Shown here in pieces: positions 1 to 13,693 of a DNA stretch of 64,000 nucleotides (its first letter is position 1; each line of letters begins with the position of its first letter). Location: NCBI GenBank assembly GCA_022316685.1, contig JAKJHU010000067.1:2325001-2389000 (forward strand), given 5' to 3'. The translations under genes were made by a program, and so were the position numbers. The notes beneath the pieces were generated by a model. The model searched no databases and was not told the DNA's origin. It saw only the letters and a program-made list of their open reading frames with translations. This DNA is from Progne subis subis (lineage: Eukaryota > Chordata > Aves > Passeriformes > Hirundinidae).

Positions 1-2630
1 AATTATTTTTTAAAATTGTTGCAGAGAACCTTGTATTTAGTTTTGCCAGATTTCTTTTTTCCAGCTAATCAATAAGGTGTTAATTCAGAGTGTTTTGCAT
101 AATCACAGGGAGATTTACCTCCAGCTATTTGCTATCAATAGATTAACTTTGTGTTAGCAGTGTTTTGTATTTTTTTTTTTCCCCCTTATTTTTCTTCTCT
201 GCAAAGCACACCCTGGTAACTTAATGAAATAGAAGTTTCTTTCTGCAAACTTTAACATGTTTTTCCCCTTGAGAAGATGGACTGGTGCCAAGAATTTAAA
301 ACAAAACCAATTGTGACTGTAACAGTACTTGAAACAGACAATCCTCAAGCCAGCGCATGAAAATAAATTTACACTGTCTGTAGATCCATGTTCAGGACTT
401 TCTTCCCAATGCAGTACGTGCTTGCAACTTAGAGAGATCTGGTCTCATGAGGGATCTGCTGTGAATTCAAGTAATAGTTGTGGACCATCAGAAGGCTTTC
501 TCAGGCCACACAGAAGCAGCTCAAGTACAGCTGCCTTGGAAAGGGACATTGTTTGGAAGACTTAGAGGTATGGGGCCATGGTAAATCCTGTTTTGAGGAG
601 TTAAAGGTCACAGCCATTCTTGTTGAGCATCAGAGGCAGAGCAGCAGTGGAGAAGTGAGGTGCAGGAAGAGGCGGCTGTTAACACTACAAAGAGATGAGA
701 GCCAAGAGGAAGTGAAAATTATGAAATGATGAAGGTAAATTCATTGGTTTTATAGTAGGTTCATTGTGTGATTGTTACCTGTTCAATGCATCATGGTTGA
801 CAAGACCTCTGTTCCCATGAACAGTGACAAAACAGTGACTGATTCATATTCTGTCTACACTTAGCAAAAACATCTGCAGCAATATCAAAAAAAATCTCAA
901 ACCAACTAAATGCAACATTTGTGAGTGATGTGATTTTTTCGAAGTATTTCCTTGCCTCTCATGGAAGTTTTGATTAAGTGTTTTCCAGAGGCACTCCATC
1001 ATATATAACACAACTTTATGAAGACTGGAAAAGTTAATAATTTCACAAGACATGGTGAAAATTTCAGAAAGAAAATTCAGAAAAAGAAAGTCAGGGCTGT
1101 TTGTTTGCTTGTTTGTTTTTGTTTTGGTTTGTTTTTGTTTTGTTTTGGTTTGGTTTGGGTTTTTTTGTGTGGTTGCTGTTTGGTTGGTTTGTGTTTTTTT
1201 GTTTGTTTGTTGTTTTAAGTAACACCAGAACATGTTGCAATATGTGTTTTCCTAGGCAGAAGTTATCAACCTGCTTGTCTTCAGACTTCCAGTATTTATT
1301 TTATTCCATGTGAAGTCTTCAGAACCTTATCAGAATGATAAAAGGGTGCTGTAAGAATTACCTTATATGAATTGTGAAACACCATAATAGAAGTTATAAA
1401 TATCTGAATAAGCAGAACAGTTTTATAATTTACAGAATAGAATAGATTCCTCTAGCGATAAAAGGTGAAATGAACTCAATATTATTTTGCAAAGATGAAA
1501 TTCAGAGAAAAGAGTGTAATCCATAAAAGCTAATATTATCAATACCACAGTAATTTTAGCATTCTTCCCAGACACTAGTAAGGATGTTTGTTGATCATCA
1601 TATGTATATTAATATTTTTAGAAATTATTACATTTCTATAATTTCACAAGATTTTTGCAAGATTTTTGTTGTTGTTGTTGAACTACTTAACCCTTACTGG
1701 TTTTGATCAATTGAGTCAAAGAAGGCAAAAAGGACTTTTTCACATAGGTTGGAATTTAGACATATGTTGGAATTGACATGTTAAGTTATGCCTGTCAATC
1801 AATTCCTTTATCTGGAAGGCATAGTGAACATACCTGTAGTTTAAATCCCAGAGAGCAGCTGATTCTATGTATGGTGAATGAGATCTATGAAATATTTCAT
1901 ACTGATACATGCACAGCTTGACAAAAACATCGATGTTCCTTGTGATGTTAAAGAGACAAAGCCAAGTAAAGAACAACAGAAGAGAAAACACACCAGGAGA
2001 AGAAAACATACTAAATTCATTTGTATCGTCCTAGCTGTGAAGGTTACAGTGAGCTCCTTTAAATTTAAATTCTTGTTTTGCAGTGCTTTAGACATATTTA
2101 TTAGGAGTACTGCTTAGAACCACCTGAAATATTTATCCAGACATTGGCTTTCCACGTCATGTAGTTGAACATGTTTTAAATGCCAGAAGGTGGATCTTCA
2201 CATTAAGACTTATTCTGTTCTTTAAGCATTCCTTTTAGTTCTCCTTTTCTCTCTTCTAGTTCTATTAAATGATTGTCTAGCTCTTCATATCCAAGACAGC
2301 CAAAGAATTTAAAACTCTCTCATATTTTCTGTCTGCCTCCTAAATGCCACACATCTGTTTAACTAGGACAACATGGTGGACATTTCCATAATAAATACAG
2401 TTGTTCACAAAAAGATATCTATATTCCCAGAAAGAAAGTTCCTCTTTGGAGATTTTCACAAATTAAAAATGTCTGTACAAATAATATTTTCCAACCAAAA
2501 CAAAGATTACATTCTGCAGAGTTAAATCAGAATATGCATTTTGAAAAACTATCTTGTCTGTCTTATTGCTATTTACTTCTACATAAAAGCAAGTAATTCT
2601 TCAGTGAACAAGCACCAAGGAATTTTTTGC
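1..2630. other. Unique AT-rich DNA, no gene recognised
   Basis: No coding pattern is visible. Open frames here are short and overlap one another on both strands, as expected by chance. The only conspicuous structure is the G/T-rich tract near 1098-1217. The rest is ordinary AT-rich intergenic or intronic sequence. Confidence 0.6.
1098..1217. repeat. G/T-only low-complexity tract
   Basis: About 120 bases are almost entirely T and G, built from GTTT, GGTTT and TTTTG units with only a few C. Two overlapping open frames rich in F, L, C, G and V cross it. They are translations of the repeat, not genes. Confidence 0.85.
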
Positions 2631-2639
2631 AAGGGCAGA

Positions 2640-2745
2640 ATGATCATCAGCTTGTTCTAGCTGTTACAGTTTGAGCAAGGGGCTTGGACTAGATCATCTC
2701 AGGAAGTACCTTTCAAATAACTTTTTCTATTTGTGTAATATTGAT
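2640..2745 (+). mobile_element. CR1 LINE 3'-end fragment
   Basis: The stretch around 2676-2725 reads as a decayed copy of the CR1 3' terminus. It has a 'ggcttggactagatcatctcaggaag' type core (CR1 ends typically have ggttggactagatgatct), followed by a degenerate version of the 'ccctttcaac' segment. The octamer tail is not preserved. Orientation follows the known CR1 sense strand. Limits are approximate. Confidence 0.65.
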
Positions 2746-2749
2746 GATG

Positions 2750-5700
2750 CAATGCGTAATTAATTGAAAAAAAAACAACAAATAAAACCTGCAGTACACT
2801 CACTTGCAAAGTTACTCCTAGCTGTTTGATATTTTACACCAGAAGAAAAATATTGGGGCCTTGCTCTGAGATTTTGCATTGCACTCTTGATTAGAAAGGT
2901 ATTCTGACCATATCAAGATATTCCTTAGTTTCTCTTTTGACAGTATGAGGTCAAGAGGCATGAGTGCAAGAGATTTGGAATTTATGACCCAGATACTTGG
3001 CCAGCACATTATGCTTTTAGAGTTGTCATGATATTTGATATCACCAGCTTAGTTAGAATTGATTACCAGTGTTTTGGAAAATTAAGACACAACAGTTCCA
3101 TACCTATCTATTTGGAAAAAATAAATTTTCTTTTAAAAAGCATTCTTGAAGTAACTTTTGGAATTTTAACTTTTGATGGAAAAAGCTTACAGAACACAGT
3201 TTTTCTGTAAGCCTTAGCTCCTATCGCAATGTGAGGCACTGCAGATATAATTGATTTTATATTGCAGTTCCATTCCATCCCAATTCTTTCAGTAATATCA
3301 TTAAGATATTTGAGTTACATACTCAAAAGTTATCCACACTTGTTCTGGAAGGGGAGAAGAGTCAAGGAACAAAACAGTGACTGTAGAATCTATTGTGAAT
3401 TACTATGCAGAAATAATGACAAGCAATTTAATTTTGATAAAGATATCACAATATAACTTAGGTTAAAATGAGCTGTAGGCTGCAATTACAATATGAATGG
3501 ATACATTTTGAAAGTATCTTGGAAACCATGTACACTACCGAGGTACCCTTGAAATATCCCTATATTCTAGTGACAAAGAAACAAAAACAACCGCAAAACC
3601 ACCAGTTCAATGAAATATCTGAGCTGAATTTCAATGCATAGGAAAGCAAAGCTTTAACTTTGCTTCTTCCCAAGGATCCATTGATTAAAAAAAAACAAAA
3701 CAACCCTCATTTATGTCACACAGATCTTTACCAGATGAGCCTTCATGAGCCTTTTTTTAAACCTCCATTCAACAGTGAATTTGTTCACATTATTGACTTT
3801 GAACACAATACGCTTTCAGTGTAATCTCAGAATCTCATTTGAGATGTCATGGAGCAATTTTATTTCTCAACAATAGTATTTATGAATTTCATTGTAAAAT
3901 AATCAGTTTAACCACTGCAGGTAATACATGCTCTTTACAGTATTGAAAATCAAATTAGATTGGTGTTTTTCTGAACATTACTCTGATTCAGCAGATTAAC
4001 TTATCCTGAGGCCTTATCCTCAACTAACAAAACCCAAAAGGAAATTACTTTTTGTTTGTCAACATCATATATCTTTCTGCTCCTAGATATCCCACATGCC
4101 TTCTTGTTACTTCTTTTAAAACAGCTAATCAAATTTCCAACCAGGTAAACTATTAAATAGAATTTCATTCTATGCACAAGACTGCAAGTACAAAATTCCA
4201 ACAAGGACCCTTACTTCAGCAGAGATTGAAGTAGCTAAAATCAATATATGTTTTGTATTGCAAAATTAGTAAATTAGATTTTTACAGATATCTATTTTAA
4301 CTTCAAATCTATGAATTTGTGATCTAGTAATAGTGTAAAAAAAAAAAAAATTACTACAGTAAAATTACTTCAAAATAAAATATGGGAAAAAGGTCCAGTC
4401 ATAACTTATGAACCCTTCCCAAGCTAAACTATTTTTTTCTTTAGAAATCTAGTCATTAGACATCAAAATATGTCATCATGAACTCATAGACCAACTTGAT
4501 TATTTTCTGTAGTGACAATTGATAGAGTGTGGCATTCTCCTTTGTCCCCTCAAATGTAGTGTTTTCTAAAAAACACCCAAACTACAAACAAAAAAATCCT
4601 TGAAAAAAGTGGAAGCGGTTAGGGAAACTGAGACTCAAATACCTAGCTATGTTAGTGACATGGATATCAAAGTCATTTTTTCCTGCTGTATCAAAGGTAC
4701 AATTGTAATTAAAATACTTTCTGATACATTAATGAGCATTGTGGAACATGATACTGTAATATGAAGATAAATTCTTTTATGCATTCCATTAACTGCAGAA
4801 AGGAGACATTATTAGTAGAAGATGCCTGACGATATTTGATACAAAATCAGAGAATTCATTGGCAATTTAAGAAAAAAGTATCCATATAGGGATTGTGAGG
4901 TTGACTACAAACAATATAAACTAAAGATTATATGCTTTTCCTGAAACACAAAGGAAATTAACATACTCTGGGATGGCTTTACATAATTAAATGCTAAGCC
5001 TTGTATTAAAATTTAAAGATTAGAATTTACTCTGATAGAAGGAAGGAATTTCCAAGCTGAAGACGCCTTTCTATTCTTAGCATAGCCTGACTTTTTTTTC
5101 ATGTTTTTTCAATGATTCAGAACAGGTGGAAGAAATGTAATATTCTACACTGCTTTCTATCCAGTTCTCTGAAGTTTTTAGTACTGGGCATAAGATATCA
5201 GTCAGAAGGCAAATGAAATGGCATCAATTATATTCTTCTCAGTTCAGAAATATATTGTTTAGGAATGTCTTTGCTGAACTTGCTTTTTTCTAAGGAACCA
5301 ACTGTTCTCCTGCAGCAAAATATAAACCATATTCAAGTACCATTCATCCTGGGTAGACTCTTCTCTTTCTCCAAGACCTCCTTTTCATTTTCCCCAATGT
5401 ATAAACATATTTCTCGGCTAAGATTTTGGAAAACCTTGGTGATTACTCTCTGCTATGGATATCTGTCTACCTGCAGAATGATTTCCTACCAAATTCAATT
5501 GAGATTTCTGTCTTGAGGAGTGACCAACATACTTAATATATGGCAGACAAAGTGTAGAAATCCAACTTTCACAAATAGTGAATCCAGATATCCTCAACAA
5601 AACCAAGAGGTTCAATATTCTACCTCTCCAACCACCTCTTACATAACAGGTATTTGTATTCCAGTTCGGAAAAAAAAAAAAAAAACAAGTTATCCTGTAT

Positions 5701-6035
5701 AACCATTATTTTGGATTTGATGGATAAACCGCTTCTGTTTATATTCATATTGCATTTTATTCCAGATAATTTTTTCTTTCTATCAGAAAGGCAACTAAAA
5801 GGTACTAGAGATACTGGATGTTTACAAAGATTGTAAATAATTTTCTCTCAGGAAACTTTCTGTACAGTCATCTGAACCATAGGAAACAATTAAGAGATTA
5901 CACTTTTATGGTTTTTTTTTTTTATACTTCCTGCAAGTTACAAACTGCAACAAACTGAAGATCTATTAAATTCAATATATTGCATGTTTGCTTTTAAAAT
6001 AACTGTTTTTGTATTCTTCTATGTAAATGGTAAAA
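2750..6035. other. Unique AT-rich DNA, no gene recognised
   Basis: Frames of 60-83 codons on both strands (for example 5265-5516 and 5418-5615) overlap each other and show no recognisable domain. Short A runs occur at 4338-4351 and 5669-5685. Nothing else stands out. Confidence 0.6.
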
Positions 6036-6039
6036 ATAA

Positions 6040-6400
6040 CTTCATGGGATTCTGGAAATTGACCCCAAAGGATGCTGCATGGTCAAGGGGAAGACTAACT
6101 GATGTAACCTACCTAGATTTCTGTATGGCTTTTGACACAGTCTCACAGGTTATCCTTATTTCCAAACTGGAAAGAAGGCTTTGAAGGGTGCACTATTCAG
6201 TGGATAAGAAATCAGCTGGATGGACACAGCAGTTGGAGGCTGTCCATGAGACATGTTGCCCAGGGCTCTGTCTTGGGACAGGTGTTTTTTGATAGCTTCA
6301 ATGACACAGGCAGTGACATCGAGTGTACCCTCAACTTCCCGCACAGAGCAGATGCCTGACAGCTTAGGTCAGGAGATGTTTCACAGTATATATTTGCCAA
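6040..6400 (+). mobile_element. CR1 LINE reverse-transcriptase fragment, decayed
   Basis: Two short frames carry pieces of a CR1-type reverse transcriptase. The frame at 5984-6184 contains YLDFCMAFDTVS, matching the RT palm block (usually YLDFSKAFDTVS). The frame at 6132-6359 contains a WIRNQLDG block and GSVLG, matching the next conserved block (PQGSVLGP), and ends in a region matching the one before the catalytic FADD motif. FADD itself is lost. The two blocks lie in different frames, so at least one frameshift separates them. No 5' part or 3' tail is joined to it. It is an old, truncated, inactive copy. Confidence 0.8.
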
Positions 6401-7029
6401 TTTGCTGGAAAATTTTATGAAGTTCAATTCAATAAGCCATATTGTATTTCATAGTAGTTTATTTTAAAAGCACAGTATAGGAATGTAAGAAAATAGAATT
6501 TCAGAAGGCATTGTGCATAATTACTACAACTAGGGTATAAAAAATATTTATTCAAATCCCCTGTTTTCCTGCACTTTAAAATAATTCTTCAGAAAGAGGA
6601 TTTTTTTTAGTTGAAATGCTATTTTCTTGATATTTGCATAAGAAATTACATAGATAAAATTCCCTACCGACCACCTCTCACCCTTTCCCTGGCAAAAGTA
6701 GAAAGAACCATTTTTGTCTCATGAGGTGAACATGTTTAGAAGAGGTAAACATACACATATATGTTCAATCCTTGTGTGCTTTTGAAGGCTCTGAGTGGTG
6801 AAGACATAATGGATAAGATGCTATATTCAAATACTGAAGATGTACTGAAGTGCTTAAATGGCCTTAAATTTTTGGGTTTATATAAGACTGTACTGATTTG
6901 AAAAGAAAATCTGAAGTAAAAAGATAAATAGTAAGTAATTTTGGCCTAAAATTTATTTTCATATTTCTTTTTCTACATCAGAAACTGGTTAAAATTCAAG
7001 GATATTTTCAATAACTGCTTTTGTTTTAA

Positions 7030-7112
7030 CTGGTTTTTTTTGTTTGTTTGTTTGGGGGTTTTTTTTTGTTTGTTTGTTTGTTTTTTGTTTGTGGGGTTTT
7101 TTTTTTTTTTGG
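7030..7112. repeat. G/T-only tract, (TTTG)n-like
   Basis: An uninterrupted run of T and G made of TTTG units, GGGG steps and T homopolymers. It is of the same type as the tracts at 1098, 36940, 37670 and 55045. Confidence 0.85.
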
Positions 7113-9583
7113 TACTTCTGGTTTTCTCCTTGTATTGCAATGTCAATCACGACACAATGACATAGCATGTTATTTGTATTAAGAGCTGATTAATGGATAA
7201 ACCTCAGAAAATGGTAAATTAATTATCAGATGATATCAGTTACTCATCCAACTTTTATGTAAAGATGGAAAACATCACATCAGAAGAGAATTTTAAAATT
7301 GAAAAATACATTAAGGCAGAAGTAAAAGCCTTTAGATAGCTGATAAATAAATACAAAGTCTTTTTCTCTACTCAGCTACTTAGGTAAATCTTGAAGCAAT
7401 ATTAATATCAAAATCAGCTGTGTTATTATAGTATTATGTATATTCTCTCTCATACATTTTCCACTTTGAGTTCAACCTCTACAGATAGTTGGAAGATATT
7501 CCAGTCATATTAGTTTTAAAGCGTAATAACCTAGCATTAACAGCACAGAAGCGGGGGGGAAAAAAAAAAAATCCCCATCTAGCAACAAATAAAACCACCA
7601 CTGTAAAAGTTTAAGCTGTCATTTTTGGTATAGCATGTGCATTGCGCTGTAATGAAAGAACCAAAGTGCATAGGTGCTGCACTTGCAATTTATTTTCATC
7701 TTCTATTCAGTTAATAATCCATAAACTCTATCTATTACATATCTGTGTCCCCAGGCCACTTCAGTGAGTATTAAAAGATTTCTTTTTCCGGTCTCTTGTA
7801 CAACTATAATATCCTAATAAACTTTACACACATCAGACCTAAGGTTGAAGTTAGATGCTGAACTCCTGTTCAGTTCTTCATCATCTTCAGGATCTATGCA
7901 ACTGAGGTTCTTCATTAAAAGAGAATATCACCTATTACTTTAGCTATTCTTTCCTAAGAACAATTTATTTTTAACTTTTTGTGGTAATTTGTATTTGTGA
8001 GTCTGTATTTGACAAATATGGATTATTTTTAAAAGTGAGAGCGTGCTGACTCCAAGTCCTACAGAAAGACACTCGGTTAAAATATTTCCACTGAACCAAA
8101 ATGTGGGTGAATAAAAGGCAAATTGTTAGCCTTGTTGGGGACATGGAGGAGTTTATAGTGGAGTAGTGTGAGGTAGGTAATGGGTTCTGACTCTGAGTTT
8201 TAAAGGAAGATGCATCATGTGCAAATACAATCCATTGAAATTCAGATTTACATACCTGTGATACCTCTGCTCCCCTAGTTCTTGTCATTAATCCTGATTT
8301 CAGCTCCTGCTGACTCACTAGTTTGTCAGGAATGAATGATTTAGATTGCTTAAAGGATTGCCATCGAAGGTATTAGCAAAAACCATTTTAATATGATGTC
8401 AAAGTGCAGCTTGGCAAAGCTTCACTTTATTACTGCATGGAAGAAACATATACAGGAAAAATGGATTAAATAGAGCTAGAATGATTGATGTAGAGACTGT
8501 AGACAAGAAAGTGTAAAGGGCACACTCCTGTTGAGTTGTGGGACTCACAGTGGACTCTGTCTATTTCTAAACTCCTGATAGATCTTAGGTCTGGGTCCTA
8601 TCTTAGTCTCAGACTTGCAAAATGGTTTATCTGTAATGGAAAAAATAGAAACAAGGGATATCACTGCTTTGGATAAGGGTTTTTAAGTTTCAGTTATAGA
8701 AACTCAGACCTTGAGTGGTTTTGCTCAAGGACAGAGTTACATGGTGTGCAATCCAGCAGCAATTCAAGAAGAGCTCAAATTTGGCTCATCTGAAGAACTG
8801 ACATTAGTATAAGTTTTCTCTGACCCAAAAAGCAACCATAAGAGGTATCCCAGCTCAAGAGGATATTACTGCCATCCAGCCACACTCAATAGCTCAATGT
8901 GTATATGTACATCAAACTACCATGTTTTTCTGAAGGATGGTTAGCTGAGTCTTTAACTTACTATCATGAGTCTGGACATCTAAAATTAAAATGGGAATAA
9001 TGTGGCCACCAGAATATAACTACAGAAAACAAGGTAAAATATTCAGCTAGAAGACTAGTACTTAAAAGCAAGGAATGCTCTGAGATATGGGTTACATAAC
9101 CCACTTTGAAATCTCTCTGCAGCTATTTAGCTGTTGGATACAATTGTGTTTTCCAAGCTTACAGGCAGCTTTGAGAAATAAAATCAGAAGCTTCCTCTCA
9201 AAGTTGTAAATATAAAAAGAGTATGATTTCACAATATGATGCTGACTATTTCTTTCAGCCAGAGCCCCTCGAGTTCTGATGTGTGTGGTAGCACAGGCAT
9301 ATTCTCACCAGCTCCAGTATTGCTCTTTTCAGAGTTATAGGAAGAGCAGAATTTTAGCCACATCCCTGTGGCAGTGTTGCCATGTATTTAAACAGTTCCT
9401 CATCATTTGGATCCTGGGAAGCAATTCACTATAGCTTATAACTGCACTTCAAGTATCTTGATATTCTTAAAGAAAGAACTAGACACTTTTAATACAGCTT
9501 TATTTTATACATCTCTGTATCTTTTGCTTTAATATAGCTGTACAGCGAGACAGATTAATCTCTATAGATGTTTCAGATTGTTG

Positions 9584-9660
9584 TTTTTGTGGGGTTTTTT
9601 TTTGGTGGGTTTTTTTTTTTTTTTTGTTTTTTTTTTTTTTTGTTTTTTTTTTTTTTTTTA
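9584..9660. repeat. Poly(T)/G tract
   Basis: T homopolymers of 10-18 bases separated by single or few G. The F-rich open frames starting at 9568 and 9578 are artefacts of this repeat. Confidence 0.85.
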
Positions 9661-10252
9661 TTTAATGAAACCAATCATGGTGCATCATCCATGCACATAC
9701 ACCTATGCTTATATGTGTGCTTGCATACACAAATATCCGCATCATGTTTATACAAAAACTAGAATTAAGGTGCCAGACTGTGAAACAAAAGCTAGTTTCT
9801 TGGTCCTAAAAGAATGCTTGAGAACTTCCAAATCAATTGACTAAACTGATCACGGGAAGCTCCTCTAACAAAGATCTGTTCTTGGTCCTGGAGAAACTAT
9901 CCTCCTGCAGGAGGAGAATTTACAATCCCTAAGAACAAGTTTCCCACTTTCAAATGTGGTTTTTTTTCAATTAGTTCTTCCCCAGATTCTAGTTGTAACA
10001 TAAGCTAGTTCAGAAATGAACCAAGAGACAAGATAAAGCAGTTGAGAAAAGCTGAAAGAATCTCCATGAGCTGCCTCAAAAGCGTCATAGAAGGAACTGC
10101 CATGCTAGGAATTGCCAGTTCTGTTTTGCAGTCTTAATTGCTACTCAATAATGAGAAGAAAATCTCCAGCTATGTTTTTTCTTACAACCCCAAATTAATC
10201 AGTCCCTATATTCTTTGACTTTTGCCAGAGAGATGATTCTTAAGGCTGGAAC

Positions 10253-10782
10253 TAGTCTTGGTTTGAACCCAGCCAGCAACCAAGCCCTCATAGCCATTCA
10301 CTCACTGCCCCACCAGCAGGACTGGGGGAAGAATTAGAAATGTAATAACACTTGTGGGTTGAGTTCAAGACAGTCTAATAGGGAAAGAAAAGCCTTTGAA
10401 TACAAGAAAAACATGGAATTTATTCACCCCTTCCCATGGGCAGGCAAGGGTTCAGCCATCTCCCGGAAAGCAGGGTCCCTTTGCAAAGACAAACACCATC
10501 ACTCTGAGTATCCACCCCTTTTCCCCTTTTTTCTCCCCTTCATAAGGCTTGATATCTCTTTGGTCAGTTGGGGTTGGCTGTGTCTCCCCCCAGATTCCCA
10601 GACACCCCTATCCCCTTTCTGATGTGGCAGTACAAACAGCAGAAAAGGCCTTGGCTCTTTGCAAGCTCAGCAATAAAAAAACTCCATCTTTTTCTAACAA
10701 CTCTTTGTTCAGTACAAATCCAAACTCAGCCCCATCCCAGCCACTGTGAAGAAAAATAACTCTACCCCAGCCCACTTGTACA
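10253..10782 (-). mobile_element. Avian ERVL-like LTR, old solo copy
   Basis: Read on the minus strand, this stretch follows the layout of a widespread avian LTR as I remember it. The plus strand opens with 'ggtttgaacccagccagcaacc', the complement of the usual 'ggctggggttaaacc' LTR end. Later come 'catctcccggaaagcagg', 'tttggtcagttggggtt', 'gcagaaaaggccttggctct' and 'agctcagcaataa', and it closes with 'gaagaaaaataactctaccccagcc'. The expected polyadenylation hexamer is mutated (around 10373-10380) and no clear TATA box remains. No matching target-site duplication was found. Ends may be off by several bases. No internal retroviral genes adjoin it, so it is treated as a solo LTR. Confidence 0.78.
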
Positions 10783-11358
10783 AAGAGCAATACAGAAAGC
10801 ACAGTAACCAAATTAAAAGCACTATTCAGAGAAGAGTTTAAACATTTGGTAGTAAAACAATTGAGACTCTTTTAAGATAGCTTTCTGTAGACAGAGACTG
10901 TATGGACAGAAACTGTCTCTGTAGACAGAAGCTGCAGAGGAGGATTTAAAGAATCACTTGTTCTTACTCAGTGAGCACTGATTATCCTGAGTACTTATGG
11001 AACTGAGTTCCTAGCGGGGGGAAAGGGGAAAAAATACATGCAAAGAAAATATGCATCATAATGGATACATTAGGACAGGAGTTGGGAGGTTATTAGATAG
11101 ATAAGCAGCCATTCACACACTCTCTGCTTTTTCAAAGCTTGACTTTGTAATGTTAGTACTCCTACAATACTTTGGTTTTCATATTTGTTGGAATAAAATA
11201 ATTCATTCACACTTTCTCTCAAATATATATAAAGCTGCTGCAAAAGCAATGAATAGAAATGCTGACTACAATAGAAATCCTTAGGTTTTTCAGTATTTTT
11301 GCTTCACTGAAAAATGTAACTGATAAATCCAAACCAACTCTGTGAAGTTTTGGAGAGG

Positions 11359-11393
11359 CACACACACACACACACATATATATGCATATTTAT
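11359..11393. repeat. (CA)n(TA)n microsatellite
   Basis: About ten CA dinucleotides pass directly into a short TA run. Confidence 0.9.
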
Positions 11394-11502
11394 GTCCATA
11401 TGGAAAAAGTGTATCAATATCATATTGATCTTCTAGCAGTCCAGAAGTTTGTGTCCACATGGAAAATTCTGTTCATGGAATCAAAATTAAAATTACCTAA
11501 AC

Positions 11503-11596
11503 TCCCCCCACCCGCTCCCCCCCCCCAAAAAAAAAAAAAAAAAAACCAAAAAAAACCACTCAAAAAACCCCAACCAACCAACCAACCAACCAACAA
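11503..11596. repeat. A/C-only tract ending in (AACC)n
   Basis: C runs, a run of about 20 A, then AAAACC and repeated AACC units. This is the complement of the G/T tracts seen elsewhere. The proline- and lysine-rich frame starting at 11382 reads through it and is an artefact. Confidence 0.88.
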
Positions 11597-13675
11597 CTCT
11601 ACTCAAAGGTAGTAAGTTCTGCTGTGTAGACATGGTTAAGGGTTGTGACCTTGCTCCTGATATTACTATTAAAAAAAGTATTTTGGAGGCCATGTCAACA
11701 CATCCTCAAACATATATTTAAAGTTATTGGATAGGATTTCATAAAGAGATCTGTCAATATCAGGGAATATTTAACTGCACGTACTCAGGAATAGTTATCA
11801 TGCTGGTCGTGTTGGAAAGAGTTTACAATAGAGAAGTGCAACAAGTCTATACTATAGATTCACTCAATCCAATAGTAATGCTTATTATTTCTTCTATTTA
11901 GCATATTACACATATATTTTGTATTTCTTTCCTAAAAAACTGCAATAGAATGTTTAGACAAGATTGCAGCTAAGTAAACAAATTCCAAACCTTTTATTCA
12001 AGACAGCAAAAGGAAAAGACTTCTTAAAATCTGAAGAGATGGAGACCAGTAGGGAAAACCTGAGAAACTAAAGACATGATTTAGAGGCTTCCTCTTTAGT
12101 GTTCTGAAAAGAGATTAATTAATCTTATAAAATAATTTAATTGTTCTGATTCCTTATGAATATATTCAGAGTTTTACCTGCTTATTTTAGTAATCAAAAA
12201 TATTTGGAAGGCACAAAAAGCAGTCAATCATGCAGGCTTAAATGACATTTGAAAAATTTCTGTGAAATTCTTTTCCTAGTATAGGTTCTTGCTGTCTTCT
12301 GAAGAATCTTGGTTCTTGGAATGCTCTACTCTGGTTTGTACCTTAATGTCAGAGTCTCTTACAGGCAAAAATAATTTTTGTTCTTTTGCTGCTCCTGGTC
12401 TGTATCAACACTTCATTTCCTCATGCTGTAATATTTGGAAGGGGTGTTTTTCAGCTATTTTTCCAAGTAAAAGATATTTCCACCAAGTAGTGTTGGTTTT
12501 TGTTGGTGTTTGTTTGTTTGTTTATTTTTAAATATATCCAGATGCAATTCTATAAGAAATGGCAATAATGTAGGTGGAGGATACATTTGCATTTCAAAAT
12601 CTCTATGACTAATATTATACAATTAATATAGAAAATAAGAAGTAAATAATTGGAAAAGTAGGCAACGTAACAGAAAATCTGCTTAAGGAGATGCCCCTGC
12701 AATTTTTCAGCTGGTTTTGATTGATCTTAATTTGATTTTTCTTAATTCTTCCTTATTGTTCTCTTCTACGGAAAATATGTTGATATGTAGTGAAAACACC
12801 TAAAACCTGCAGAAATATCAAAGTTTGCCTTGCTTGTCTAGAACTGAGCACCTCTGTTTGCATGAGATATCAAATATGTCAAACAATTATGTAATTGCTT
12901 TAGAGATTTCTAGAGAGAACTGATTAACTTACTACTTATCTTTCTGTTGAATAAATACTACAGCTGAGTAAGGAATTGAGTATGAGAGGGAAATTTCATA
13001 AGACTGGCAATTATGAGTAACTGATTATATTCCCTAAGCAGAGGGTGAATTAATTAGTCCCTGGATCTCTCAAGACATCTTGAGTAATCTTGCAATATAG
13101 AAAATGTATTCCTCATCTATTGATTTTGTCCTAACAGTTCACAAGGGCCTTGCTTCAAGATAGCTCCTAGTCAGAAAACTGATAACTAGGAAGGAATGGC
13201 TCACATAAACATGTTTTTCCTGTGCTCTGATTAGATTTAAACTCATACCTTCCAAAAACAGTCATTAGGACTCCATGAAACTAAGTAGTACAAGGGCTAT
13301 TAAATATTAATTTTACTTAATTATTTCCATAGAACCAAAAATTGGAAAAATAATTTAGATTAGAAGAGTCTTTTCGAAGATATGCAATCCCCAATGGTTG
13401 TTTTTTGGGGTTTTTTTTTCAGTCTCTGAAATAATTTGGAAATAAGATCCCTTTAATTTTTTTCTCTATACAGAGATACAACTCATTTCTTAAGAACATT
13501 TCCTAAATTACTGGCTTATCCCATGTACTGCAAACTTAAACCTCTGAAATTCTGTATTTAAACTGGTTCAAGTAAAACTTTGTGCATAACACATTTTAAT
13601 ATACTTAAAGCATGTACTATTTCTCTCTTCTGCACTAGAAACATAACATTGACATTTACATATAAATATTTTATT

Positions 13676-13693
13676 TCTTTTTTTTTTTTTTTG
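13676..13693. repeat. Poly(T) run
   Basis: A T homopolymer of about 16 bases inside unique sequence. Confidence 0.8.

Larger units (their letters stand above)
6405..10250. other. Unique AT-rich DNA, no gene recognised
   Basis: Contains G/T-only tracts at about 7030-7112 and 9584-9660. A 115-codon minus-strand frame at 7971-8318 has no recognisable domain and is probably chance. No splice-bounded coding segment was recognised. Confidence 0.55.

Noticed and set aside
7971..8318. 115-codon minus-strand frame
   Set aside because: No domain, no splice context and composition like the surrounding DNA. Probably chance.
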